DNA of 64,000 nt from Streptomyces sp. WP-1 (GTDB taxonomy: Bacteria; Actinomycetota; Actinomycetes; Streptomycetales; Streptomycetaceae). The notes beneath the pieces are model-generated. The model ran no database searches and was not told the origin of the DNA. It saw only the letters and a program-made list of their open reading frames with translations. Positions within the stretch are counted from its first letter, which is position 1; the number at the start of each line of letters is the position of its first letter. Of the stretch, positions 32,579-42,010 are shown piece after piece. A program made the translations under genes and the position numbers. Location: NCBI RefSeq assembly GCF_030450125.1, contig NZ_CP123923.1:7101001-7165000 (forward strand), given 5' to 3'.

Positions 32579-33624
32579 GCGGGCCGATCGCGGTCGTCGC
32601 CTTCGCGCAGAGCGACCACCGGCGCACCACGGACGAACTGTCCGAGGTCGAGATGCTGATGCCGGTCCTGCACGAGGTCCTCGCGCGAACCGGCCTGCGG
32701 ACCGCCGACATCGACTTCACCTGCTCCGGCTCCAGCGACTACCTCGCCGGGCGCGCCTTCTCCTTCACCATGACCCTCGACGGCGTGGGCGCCTGGCCGC
32801 CGATCTCCGAGTCCCATGTCGAGATGGACGGCGCCTTCGCCCTGTACGAGGCCTGGTCCAAGCTGCTCACCGGGGACGCCGACACCGCCCTGGTCTACGC
32901 GTACGGCAAGTCCTCGCCCGGCTCGCCGCGCGATGTGCTCACCCGGCAGCTCGACCCCTACTACCTCGCCCCGCTGTGGCCCGACTCCGTGGCCCTCGCC
33001 GCGCTCCAGGCACAGGCCCTGCTCGACGCCGGGGACACCGACGAACAGGCCCTCGCCGCCATCGGCGCCCGCAGCCGGGCCGCCGCCACCGCCAACCCGC
33101 ACGCCCAGCTGCGCGGCCCGGTGCCGCGCGGCGATCACGTCGTACGGCCCCTGCGCAGCGGCGACTGCCCGCCCATCGGCGACGGCGCCGCCGCGGTGAT
33201 CCTCGCCGCCGGCGACCGGGCCCGGCGGCTGTGCGCACGGCCCGCCTGGATCCGGGGCCTGGACCACCGCATCGAGCCCCACTCCCTCGGCGCCCGCGAC
33301 CTCACCGACTCGCCCTCCGCCCGGCTCGCCGCCGAACGGGCCGGCGCCTTCGAACGGCCCGTGGACACCGCCGAGTTGCACGCCCCCTTCAGCTCCCAGG
33401 AGGTGGTCCTGCGCAAGGCGCTGCGCCTCGGCGACGAGGTGTGCGTCAACCCCTCCGGCGGGGCCCTCGCCGCCAACCCCGTCATGGCCGCCGGACTCAT
33501 CCGCATCGGCGAGGCCGCCGCCCGCATCCACCGGGGCGCCTCCGACCGCGCCCTGGCGCACGCCACCTCCGGCCCCTGTCTCCAGCAGAACCTGGTCGCC
33601 GTACTCGAAGGGGATCCCCGATGA
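32575..33624 (+). CDS. thiolase-like protein (Ltp/SCP-x thiolase family)
   Basis: 349 residues of thiolase fold. IAVVAFAQSDHRR at the N-terminus, the central GDCPPIGDGAAAVILAAGDRAR, ELHAPFSSQEVVLRKALRLGD, CVNPSGGALAANPVMAAGLIRIGEAA and the final SGPCLQQNLVAVLEG. The place of the usual catalytic Cys (around residue 60) reads TCSGSSDYLAGRAFS, so classic thiolysis is doubtful. Ltp2-type members are retro-aldolases working with DUF35 proteins. GTG start overlaps the DUF35 stop (GTGA). The stop overlaps the start of a truncated second thiolase-like gene. Confidence 0.82.
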   Translation: MSGPIAVVAFAQSDHRRTTDELSEVEMLMPVLHEVLARTGLRTADIDFTCSGSSDYLAGRAFSFTMTLDGVGAWPPISESHVEMDGAFALYEAWSKLLTGDADTALVYAYGKSSPGSPRDVLTRQLDPYYLAPLWPDSVALAALQAQALLDAGDTDEQALAAIGARSRAAATANPHAQLRGPVPRGDHVVRPLRSGDCPPIGDGAAAVILAAGDRARRLCARPAWIRGLDHRIEPHSLGARDLTDSPSARLAAERAGAFERPVDTAELHAPFSSQEVVLRKALRLGDEVCVNPSGGALAANPVMAAGLIRIGEAAARIHRGASDRALAHATSGPCLQQNLVAVLEGDPR

Positions 33625-33810
33625 GCAAGGAGCCCGTGGCCGTCGTCGGCATCGGCCAGAGCAAGCACGCGGCCGCCCGCCGCGACGTCTCGCTCGCCGG
33701 GCTCGTCCGTGAGGCCGCCCGACGCGCCCTGGACGACGCCGAGCTGGACTGGGCCGTCCCGTACGTCACTCCGCGGGTCCCGTACGTCACTCCGCGGGTC
33801 CCGTACGTCC
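33621..33810 (+). pseudogene. second thiolase-like gene truncated after 45 codons
   Basis: MSKEPVAVVGIGQSKH to RRALDDAELDWA (33621-33755) is a perfect start of an SCP-x/Ltp thiolase of about 385 residues. Directly after it the sequence changes to 21-base tandem repeats (VPYVTPR) and then Pro/Ala-rich nonsense open to 34115. About 1 kb of gene is missing. The break lies under 100 bases from the stop of the opposing VWA gene, so a deletion between the two genes is the likely cause. The remaining frame overlaps the intact thiolase-like gene by 4 bases. Confidence 0.8.
33756..33810. repeat. 21-base tandem repeat at a deletion junction
   Basis: GTCCCGTACGTCACTCCGCGG occurs twice perfectly (33756-33776, 33777-33797), followed by a partial third copy. 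It begins exactly where the truncated thiolase frame loses homology. Confidence 0.9.
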
Positions 33811-33846
33811 CCCCGCCACAGGCCGCCGTCCCCCCCCGCCGCCCCC

Positions 33847-35195
33847 TCACACCGGCAGCAGCCGCCCCACCAGCTCCCCGAGCTGCCGCGCCGTACGGCA
33901 CTCGTGCATCTCCACCAGGTCCGCGTACGCCGGCGCCGCCGAGTCCCCGGTGCCCCACTGGCCGGCCGGCTCCGGGTTCAGCCAGTACACCCGCCGGGCC
34001 CGCCGGGCGATCTCCCGGACCGCGGGCAGGTTCGGGTCGCTCCGGTTGGTGCGGGCGTCGCCGAGGACGAACACCGTGGTGCGCGGGCCGACCGCGGCGC
34101 CGTACCGCTCGGTGAACTCGCCCAGCGCCATGCCGTAGTCGCTGCTGCCGTGCCAGCCGGTGAGCGTGGCCTCCTCGCGGATGCGGGCGCCGAGGCCCTC
34201 GGGGTCGGCGCGGCCGTGGCCGAGCAGGCCGGTCACCTCGTCGAGCCGGTTGACGAAGGCGAACACCCGGACCTTGCTGAACTGGTCGTGCAGCGCCTGC
34301 ACCAGCAGCATCGTGAAGTCGGAGAAGCCCGCCACCGAGCCGGACACATCGCAGAGCAGGACCAGTTCGGGGCGGACCGGACGGCGCCGGCGCAGCACCG
34401 GGCGCATCGGGACACCGCCCGTGGACAGCGAGGAGCGCAGGGTGCGGCGCAGGTCGACGGTGCCGCGCGCGGCCCGGCGGCGGCGCGCGGCGAGCCGGGT
34501 GGCCAGCTTGCGCGCGAGCGGCTGAACGGCCCTGCGCAGCTCGGCCAGTTGGTCCCTGCCCGCGAACAGGAAGTCGACCCGGTCGGCCGTCGGCCGCACC
34601 CCGCGCCGCGCGATCTCGTCCCGGCCGCGCCGCTCGGCCACCCGGCGCCGCGCCTCCGCGCCGACCAGCCGCCGGAACTCCTCGATACGGCGCCGGATCT
34701 CGTCGTCCAGCAACCGGTCGGCGAAGTCACCGCCGGCGCCCGCCCCGGCCCGTACATCGGCACGCACCCGCGCCAACAGGGTTCCCGGGCGCAGCCGTTC
34801 CAGGGTCTGGTACGCCGACCAGCCGTCCGACCCCGGCGAACTCCCGTATCCGCCGAGCCCGTCGACCGCCTGGGCCGCCAACTGGGCCATCAGAGCACGG
34901 TCGTCGGCCGCGAGCGCCTCGGCCAGCCGGTCGCGCAGGCTCTCGCGGTCGGCGGGACCGGCGTCCGGGGCGCCCACCCCGCGCGGGAAGTAGAGGTCGA
35001 AGACCGGGTCGAACACGGCGCGTTGGGCCGGACCGTGCAGCAGGGTCGCGGCCAGCCCCTCGCGCAGCAGCTCCCGGTCCGCGAGCCCCAGCGCCTCGGC
35101 CGCGCGGGCCGCGTCCACCGTCTCCCCGGTGCCGATCCGCACCCCGTGCGCCCGCAGCGCCCCGACCAGGCCGGTGATCCGCTCGGCGGGGTCCG

Positions 35196-35199
<4 letters not shown>
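33847..35199 (-). CDS. VWA domain-containing protein (CoxE/YehP-like)
   Basis: 450 residues. The C-terminal half is a von Willebrand A domain with the MIDAS motif DVSGSVAGFS near residue 275 and a later conserved FVLGDART. The N-terminal half (LVGALRAHGVRIGTGETVDAARA) matches the CoxE-type adaptor region. Such proteins work with a MoxR AAA+ ATPase as a chaperone pair that inserts metals or remodels a client enzyme. GTG start overlaps the moxR-like stop (GTGA). No client (for example a CO dehydrogenase) is adjacent. Its 3' end appears intact despite the nearby deletion. Confidence 0.86.
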
Positions 35200-36053
<854 letters not shown>

Positions 36054-36354
36054 CGGGGTCCTCCGGCGGGGTCGGGGAGAGCCGGGCGCGAATGCCGCCC
36101 AAGCCCTCCTATCTAAGCGCTTGTTCAGCACCCCTGTCACCCATGGAACCCCGGCCCGCCCGGACCACCTGATCCGCCCGACCCGATCCGCCCGACCCGA
36201 CCGCCCGCTCCTACGGCCCGCCGCCCGCCCCTTCCCCCATGCGGCCCCCCGTACCGCGCGCCCCTCCCTCATACGGCCCCCGCACCGCGCACCCCCTCCC
36301 TCGTACGGCCCCCCACCGCGCGCACCCCGCCCCGCCCGCCGGTGCAATGGACCC
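36054..36354. other. divergent intergenic region with possible TetR-type operator
   Basis: About 300 bases between the divergent moxR-like and permease genes. Holds CTAAGCGCTTGTTC (36113-36126), a palindrome resembling the CAAGNNCTTG core of KstR2-type operators, only 60 bases from the moxR-like start. The rest is a pyrimidine-rich stretch with repeated CGTACGGCCCCC-like and CGCGCACCCC-like elements; I see no gene. Confidence 0.4.
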
Positions 36355-37035
36355 GTGACCGCGGCCCCCGACGACTGTCTCGCGCGCAACGAGTGGATCT
36401 GCGGCGCCTATCTGAGCAGCCGCCGAGGGATCCTGCTCGACGCGGTCGTCCAGCACCTCCAGCTGACCGCCCTGTCGGTCCTGATCGGCCTGCTCATCGC
36501 GGTGCCGCTCGCGGTGCTGGCCCGCCGCTGGGGCTGGGCCGCCGGACCGGTGCTCGCCCTCACCACGATCCTCTACACCATCCCGTCCCTCGCGATGTTC
36601 TCCCTGCTCCTGCCCCTGTACGGCCTCTCCGCCACCCTCGTCGTCGCCGGGCTCGTGCTGTACTCGCTCACCCTGCTGGTCCGCAACCTGCTCGCGGGCC
36701 TGCGCGCGGTCCCGGAGGAGACCCGGCAGGCGGCGCGGGGCCTCGGCTACGGCCCGATCCGGCTGCTGCTCACCGTCGAACTGCCCCTCGCCCTGCCCGC
36801 CGCGATGGCCGGGCTGCGCATCGCCACCGTCTCCGCGGTCTCCCTGGTCACGGTCGGCGCGATCGTCGGCTACGGGGGTCTCGGGAACCTCGTCTACGCG
36901 GGCATGAACACCTACTTCAAGGCCCAGGTGCTCACCGCGTCCGTGCTCTGCGTGCTGATCGCGATCGCCGCGGACCTGCTGCTGCTCGGTGTGCAGCGGC
37001 TGATCACCCCCTGGACCAGGGCGGCCCGAGCATGA
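36355..37035 (+). CDS. ABC transporter permease, OpuC/ProU-type compatible-solute or choline uptake
   Basis: 226 residues with about six membrane segments. The permease EAA-type loop reads VPEETRQAARGLGYGPIRLLLTVELPLALPAAMAGLRIATV. IVGYGGLGNLVYAGM is the usual glycine-betaine permease end. Start taken as the GTG at VTAAPDD; there is no clear ribosome site and the message may be leaderless. Overlaps the next permease gene by 4 bases; with it and the lipoprotein it forms an osmoprotectant importer. Confidence 0.86.
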   Translation: MTAAPDDCLARNEWICGAYLSSRRGILLDAVVQHLQLTALSVLIGLLIAVPLAVLARRWGWAAGPVLALTTILYTIPSLAMFSLLLPLYGLSATLVVAGLVLYSLTLLVRNLLAGLRAVPEETRQAARGLGYGPIRLLLTVELPLALPAAMAGLRIATVSAVSLVTVGAIVGYGGLGNLVYAGMNTYFKAQVLTASVLCVLIAIAADLLLLGVQRLITPWTRAARA

Positions 37036-37703
37036 GCACCCTCACCGCCACCTGGGACTGGCTCGCCGACCCCGCGCACTGGTCCGGCGACAACGGTGTG
37101 TGGCACCGGCTGCTCCAGCACCTCCTCCTCACCGTCGTCTGCCTCTTCCTGAGCTGTCTGATCGCGCTGCCCGTCGCCCTGGTCCTCGGCCATCTCGGCC
37201 GGGGCGGAGCGCTCGCCGTGAACATCTCCAACGTCGGGCGGGCGGTGCCCACCTTCGCCGTGCTGGTCCTGCTGCTGCTCACCCCGGTCGGCAACTGGGG
37301 CGAGGGCCCCACCGTCGTCGCCCTGGTGCTGTTCGCGGTGCCGCCGCTGCTCACCAACGCCTACGTCGGGATGCGCGAGGTCGACCGGGGGGTCGTCCAG
37401 GCGGCCCGGGGCATGGGCATGACCGGCCGCCAGCTGATGTTTCACGTGGAACTGCCCCTTTCGCTCCCCCTGCTGATGAACGGGGTGCGGATCGCGGCCG
37501 TACAACTCGTCGCCACCGCCACCATCGCGGCGCTCGCGGGCGGCGGCGGGCTCGGCCGGATCATCACCGCCGGGTTCAACCTCGCCAGCACGCCCCAGGT
37601 GGTCGCGGGCGCCCTGCTGGTCGCCGGGTTCGCGCTCCTCGTGGAGGGCGGCTTCGAGATCGCCGAACGGCTCGGGCCCGCCCGGGCGAGGGGAGGGCGA
37701 TGA
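37032..37703 (+). CDS. ABC transporter permease, OpuC/ProU-type (second subunit)
   Basis: 223 residues. Hydrophobic segments include LLLTVVCLFLSCLIALPVALVLGHLG and TFAVLVLLLLTPVGNWGEGPTVVALVLF. EAA-type loop VDRGVVQAARGMGMTGRQLMFHVELPLSLPLLMNGVRIAAVQLVAT. AALAGGGGLGRIITAGF ends the conserved part. It forms a heterodimeric channel with the preceding permease. ATG overlaps the previous stop; its own stop overlaps the lipoprotein start. Confidence 0.87.
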   Translation: MSTLTATWDWLADPAHWSGDNGVWHRLLQHLLLTVVCLFLSCLIALPVALVLGHLGRGGALAVNISNVGRAVPTFAVLVLLLLTPVGNWGEGPTVVALVLFAVPPLLTNAYVGMREVDRGVVQAARGMGMTGRQLMFHVELPLSLPLLMNGVRIAAVQLVATATIAALAGGGGLGRIITAGFNLASTPQVVAGALLVAGFALLVEGGFEIAERLGPARARGGR

Positions 37704-38635
37704 GACGCGTCCTGTGTCTGCTGCTGCTCCTCGCCCTCACCGGCTGCGCCACCGGCCCCTCCCTGGAGAACCGCGGCCGGGTCACCGCGCCGCCCGGGGA
37801 CAGCCACCACCTCACCATCGGCTCGGCCGGCTTCACCGAGAGCGATCTGCTCGCCCAGCTGTACGCCCAGCTGCTGAACCAGGCCGGGTACAAGACCTCG
37901 ATCCTCACCGTCTCCAACCGGGAGCTGTACGAACCCGCCCTGGAGTCCGGCCAGATCGACGTCGTGCCCGAGTTCGCCGCCACCTTCGCGGACTGGCTGA
38001 ACGCCAAGACCCACGGCACCGACGCCCCGCCGGTCGGCTCACCCGACCTCGACGCCACGATGAAGGCCCTGCGCGCGCTCGCCGGCCCCCGCGGCCTCAC
38101 CGTCCTGCCCCCGGGCCGCGCCGTCGACCAGAACGCCTTCGCGGTGAGCGCCGACTACGCCCGCCTGCACCACCTGAAGACGCTCAGCGATCTCGGCGCC
38201 TCCGGCCTGAAGGTACGGCTCGCGGCGGGCGACGAATGCGTGCAACGGCCGTACTGCGCGCCGGGCCTGCGGAAGGAGTACGGCATCGACATCACCGGCG
38301 TCGACCCCAAGGGCGTCGGCACCACCCCGGCCAAACGGGCGGTGCAGCAGGGCCGGGACCAGATGGTGCTGACCACCACCACGGACGCCACCCTCGACCA
38401 GTTCGGCCTGGTCCTGCTCGCCGACGACCGGCATCTCCAGAACGCCGACTACGTGGTCCCGGTCGTCAACCGCGCCCGCGCGGGCGGCGCCGGGGTCGCC
38501 AAGGCCCTCGGCCGGCTGGGCGGCGTCCTCACCACCGTGGACCTGGCCGACCTGAACGAGCAGGTCGACAGCTGGCGCAGGCTTCCCGCCGACGTGGCCC
38601 GCTCCTACCTCAAGGACAAGGGCCTGCTGAAGTAG
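37700..38635 (+). CDS. substrate-binding lipoprotein of osmoprotectant/choline ABC transporter
   Basis: 311 residues. Lipoprotein signal MRRVLCLLLLLALTGC with Cys16 as lipidation site. ITIGSAGFTESDLLAQLYAQLLNQAGYKT and RELYEPALESGQIDVVPEFAATFADWLN are the OpuAC (SBP type) blocks. YCAPGLRKEYGIDITGVDP lies in the second lobe. Anchored outside the membrane, it hands betaine, choline or carnitine to the permeases. Exact ligand cannot be read by eye. Last gene of the plus-strand part; the ATPase gene faces it on the other strand. Confidence 0.87.
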   Translation: MRRVLCLLLLLALTGCATGPSLENRGRVTAPPGDSHHLTIGSAGFTESDLLAQLYAQLLNQAGYKTSILTVSNRELYEPALESGQIDVVPEFAATFADWLNAKTHGTDAPPVGSPDLDATMKALRALAGPRGLTVLPPGRAVDQNAFAVSADYARLHHLKTLSDLGASGLKVRLAAGDECVQRPYCAPGLRKEYGIDITGVDPKGVGTTPAKRAVQQGRDQMVLTTTTDATLDQFGLVLLADDRHLQNADYVVPVVNRARAGGAGVAKALGRLGGVLTTVDLADLNEQVDSWRRLPADVARSYLKDKGLLK

Positions 38636-38663
38636 GCCCGCCCGGGTCCGCGCGCACCGGATC

Positions 38664-39818
38664 TCACGCGTCGGACACCGAGTCGAAGGGCACCTGCCCG
38701 CGCGCCACGCCCCGCGCGTCCGCGTCCACCGAGCGGCGCAGCGCCTCGTGCAGCTTCGCCGGGGTCAGCACCCCGAGGAAGCGCGCCCCGTCCAGCACCG
38801 CGACCCACCCGGCGTCGTGCTGGAGCATCACCCCGAACGCCTGCTTCAGCGGGGCCCCGACCGGCACCCACGCGGTCATCCGATGGCCGAACTCCCCGAC
38901 CGTGCCGCCCGCCGCGAGATCCGCCACGCCGACCCAGCCGTGCAGATCGCCCCGCTGGTCCAGCACCACCGCCCAGCGCGCGCCCTGCTCGGCCAGCCGC
39001 TCCCGCGCCCGTTCGGCGGGCTCGTCCGGCCGGGCCACCGGCGGCTGCTGGAGATCGTCCGGCTCGATCGCGGTCACCGAGAGCCGCTTCAGCCCCCGGT
39101 CCGCGCCCACGAACGAGGCGACGTACGGCGTGGCGGGCGCCCCCAGCACCGCCCCCGGGGTGTCGAACTGTTCGATACGGCCCTGTCCGTACACGGCGAT
39201 CCGGTCGCCGAGCCGGACGGCCTCCTCGATGTCATGGGTGACCAGCAGCACCGTCTTGCGCACCTCGGCCTGCATCCGCAGGAACTCGTCCTGCAACTGC
39301 TCGCGCACCACCGGGTCGACCGCGCCGAACGGCTCGTCCATCAGCAGCACCGGCGGATCCGCCGCCAGCGCCCGTGCCACGCCGACCCGCTGGCGCTGCC
39401 CGCCGGACAACTGCTCGGGGTAGCGGGGCCCGTACGTCTTCGGGTCCAGGCCCACCATGTCGAGCAGCTCGGCGGCCCTGGCCCGTGCCTTGGCCCGCTT
39501 CCAGCCGAGCAGCGCGGGCACGGTCGCGGTGTTGTCCAGCACGGTGCGGTGCGGGAAGAGGCCCACCTGCTGGATGACGTAACCGATACGGCGGCGCAGC
39601 CGCACCGGGTCGACCCCGGAGATGTCCTCGCCGTCCACGGTGATCCGCCCGGAGGTCGGCTCGATCAGCCGGTTCACCATCATCATGGTCGTGGTCTTGC
39701 CGCAGCCCGAGGGGCCGACCAGCGTCACCAGCTCGCCCTCCGCCACCTCGAAGGAGAGGTCGTCCACGGCCGTCGTACCGTCCGGGTAGCGCTTGGTGAC
39801 CTGCTCGAACCGGATCAT
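38664..39818 (-). CDS. ABC transporter ATP-binding protein, ProV/OpuCA-type with CBS domains
   Basis: 384 residues. ABC domain residues 1-235: Walker A VGPSGCGKTTT, Q-loop VIQQVGLFPH, signature EQLSGGQRQRVGVARAL, Walker B VLLMDEPFGAVDP, H-switch VTHDIEEA. The tail (about 265-375) holds two CBS-like repeats (RWAVVLDQRGDLHGWVGVADL and WVAVLDGARFLGVLTPAKL), the ionic-strength sensor of OpuA/OpuC proteins. It powers the adjacent importer but is encoded convergently, 28 bases from the lipoprotein stop, so it has its own promoter. Confidence 0.9.
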   Translation of the reverse strand: MIRFEQVTKRYPDGTTAVDDLSFEVAEGELVTLVGPSGCGKTTTMMMVNRLIEPTSGRITVDGEDISGVDPVRLRRRIGYVIQQVGLFPHRTVLDNTATVPALLGWKRAKARARAAELLDMVGLDPKTYGPRYPEQLSGGQRQRVGVARALAADPPVLLMDEPFGAVDPVVREQLQDEFLRMQAEVRKTVLLVTHDIEEAVRLGDRIAVYGQGRIEQFDTPGAVLGAPATPYVASFVGADRGLKRLSVTAIEPDDLQQPPVARPDEPAERARERLAEQGARWAVVLDQRGDLHGWVGVADLAAGGTVGEFGHRMTAWVPVGAPLKQAFGVMLQHDAGWVAVLDGARFLGVLTPAKLHEALRRSVDADARGVARGQVPFDSVSDA

Positions 39819-39893
39819 GTCCTCACGCTAACGGCGCCGCCGGTACGACGCGCGCCGACGCCGGGCGCCGTTCCGGTGGTTCAGTCCGGTGGT

Positions 39894-40538
39894 TCAGTCG
39901 TCCAGCAGGATCACTTCCAGCGTGCGCGGCCCGTGGACGCCCTCCACCCGGTCCAGCTCGATGTCACTGGTGGCCGAGGGGCCGGAGATCCAGGTCAACG
40001 GGTGGGTGGGGGCGAGGCGTTCGAGGGCCTGGGGGACCGAGGCCACGACCTGCGCGGGTACCCTGACCACGCAGATGTGGTGGTCGGGGATCAGCGAGAT
40101 ACGGCGGCGGCCCTGGCCGGGGGAGCCGTCGAGGACGAGGGTGCCGGTCTCGGCGATCGCCACGGCGCAGCCGGTCACGACGCTGCCGACCCGGTCCAGG
40201 CGCTGCGGGGTGTCCCCCGGCCGGTCCTCGATCCGCTCCAGGTTCGTGGCGGCCAGCCATTGCGGTGGCAGCCCCGGGGGCACCAGCACCTCCCGGGAGC
40301 CGCGCGCGGCGAGCAGCCCGGCGATCAGGTCGGGCAGGTCCCGCGCGCCCGTGCGGTGCACGACCGCCCGGTAGTCCGCGAGGTTCTCGGCCAGCAGATC
40401 GACCGTCTCCTCGACCGTCCGCTTTCCGTGCTCGCGCAGATAGTCCCGGGCCACGGCCTCCGCGTACGGCCGCTCGTCCGGGGGTACGTCGGCGAGCGCG
40501 CGCCGCACCCGGCCCAGGATCCGCTCCCTGCTGTTCAC
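39894..40538 (-). CDS. lutC: LUD-domain protein of lactate utilisation complex
   Basis: 214 residues, single LUD domain. VNSRERILGRVRRAL start, VGSVVTGCAVAIAETGTLVLDGSPGQGRRRISLIPDHHICVV and the C-terminal GPSATSDIELDRVEGVHGPRTLEVILLDD are the LutC/YkgG hallmarks. It acts with LutA and LutB in oxidation of L-lactate to pyruvate. GTG start overlaps the lutB stop (GTGA). Last gene of the lutABC operon. Confidence 0.92.
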   Translation of the reverse strand: MNSRERILGRVRRALADVPPDERPYAEAVARDYLREHGKRTVEETVDLLAENLADYRAVVHRTGARDLPDLIAGLLAARGSREVLVPPGLPPQWLAATNLERIEDRPGDTPQRLDRVGSVVTGCAVAIAETGTLVLDGSPGQGRRRISLIPDHHICVVRVPAQVVASVPQALERLAPTHPLTWISGPSATSDIELDRVEGVHGPRTLEVILLDD

Positions 40539-42010
40539 TTGGCGTCCTTTCCGCCGCGCGTGCGCTGCCACCAGTCGCGGAACGGCTCCGGGGGCAGCGT
40601 CGGCAGATCCCGCGTGCCGGACCACGCCCGGCCGGGGCCCGGCAGCGTACGGGGGTGCAGCCGGCGGGAGCGGGAGGCGAGCCGCTGGCCGGTGCGCAGG
40701 GCGCCCGGGTGCCCGAACGCCCACGCCGCCGCCCGCATCGCGGCGCGCTCGGCCGCGTGCCCCCTGGCCGGGCGCAGCACCACCTTGTTGCCGCGCCGCA
40801 CCGCCGGGCCGCCCTCGACGACCCGTTCGCGCAGATGCACCAGCACCTCGGGGATGTCGATGGCGACCGGGCACACCTCGTAGCAGGCGCCGCACAGGCT
40901 CGACGCGTACGGCAGCGAGGCGTCGATCTCGCTGGCCGTGCCCCGGAGTTGGGGGGTGAGGATGGCGCCGATGGGGCCGGGGTAGACGGAGCCGTAGGCG
41001 TGGCCGCCGGCCCGCTCGTAGACGGGGCAGACGTTGAGGCAGGCCGAGCAGCGGATGCAGCGCAGGGCCTGGCGGCCGACCTGGTCGGCGAGGGCGTCGG
41101 TGCGGCCGTTGTCGAGCAGCACGAGGTGGAAGGCGCGCGGGCCGTCCTCGTCCGTCGTGCCGGTCCACATCGACGTGTACGGGTTCATCCGCTCGGCGGT
41201 GGAGGAGCGGGGCAGGGTCTGGAGGAAGACCTCCAGGTCGCGCCAGGTGGGCACGATCTTCTCGATGCCGACGACCGAGATCAGCGTCTCGGGCAGGGTC
41301 AGGCACATCCGCCCGTTGCCCTCGGACTCCACCACGACCAGGGTGCCGGTCTCGGCGACCATGAAGTTGGCGCCGGAGACGCCGACCCTGGCCCGCAGGA
41401 ACTTCTCCCGCAGATGCAGCCGGGCGGCCTCGGCGAGATCGGCGGGTGTGTCGGTCAGGTCCCCGGGGGCGGGGCGGCCCCAGGCGGCCATCTCGTGCGT
41501 GAAGATGTCACGGATCTCGCCGCGGTTGCGGTGGATGGCGGGGACGAGGATGTGCGAGGGGCGGTCCTTGCCCAACTGCACGATCAGCTCGGCGAGATCG
41601 GTCTCGTAGGCGCGGATGCCCTCGGCCTCCAGCGCCTCGTTGAGCCCGATCTCCTGGGTGGCCATCGACTTGACCTTGACGACCTCCGACTCGCCGGTCT
41701 CCTTGACCAGTTCTGCCACGATCCGGTTGGCCTCGTCGGCGTCGGCGGCCCAGTGGACGGTGCCGCCGGCCGCGGTCACCGACGCCTCCAGCCGCTCAAG
41801 GTAGCGGTCGAGATGGCGCAGCGTGTGGTCCTTGATCCGGCGGCCCGCCTCGCGCAGCCCGCCCCAGTCGGCCAGTTCGGCGACCGCGGCGGCGCGTTTG
41901 GCGCGGATGGTGTGGGTGGCGTGCCGCAGGTTCCCGCGCAGGGTCGGGTCGTCCACTGCGGCGCGGGCGGCCTCGGGGAAGGCCGGCATGCCGACGAATG
42001 TGCTGCTCAC
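40535..42010 (-). CDS. lutB: lactate utilisation iron-sulfur protein
   Basis: 491 residues. An N-terminal LUD domain (residues about 65-295, with VKVKSMATQEIGLNEALEAEGI and GVSGANFMVAETGTLVVVESEGNGRMC) is followed by two 4Fe-4S ferredoxin motifs, CIRCSACLNVCPVYERAGGHAYG near residues 320-342 and CGACYEVCPVAIDIPEVL near 370-387. Electron-transfer subunit of the LutABC L-lactate dehydrogenase. GTG start overlaps the lutA stop. Confidence 0.93.
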   Translation of the reverse strand: MSSTFVGMPAFPEAARAAVDDPTLRGNLRHATHTIRAKRAAAVAELADWGGLREAGRRIKDHTLRHLDRYLERLEASVTAAGGTVHWAADADEANRIVAELVKETGESEVVKVKSMATQEIGLNEALEAEGIRAYETDLAELIVQLGKDRPSHILVPAIHRNRGEIRDIFTHEMAAWGRPAPGDLTDTPADLAEAARLHLREKFLRARVGVSGANFMVAETGTLVVVESEGNGRMCLTLPETLISVVGIEKIVPTWRDLEVFLQTLPRSSTAERMNPYTSMWTGTTDEDGPRAFHLVLLDNGRTDALADQVGRQALRCIRCSACLNVCPVYERAGGHAYGSVYPGPIGAILTPQLRGTASEIDASLPYASSLCGACYEVCPVAIDIPEVLVHLRERVVEGGPAVRRGNKVVLRPARGHAAERAAMRAAAWAFGHPGALRTGQRLASRSRRLHPRTLPGPGRAWSGTRDLPTLPPEPFRDWWQRTRGGKDAK

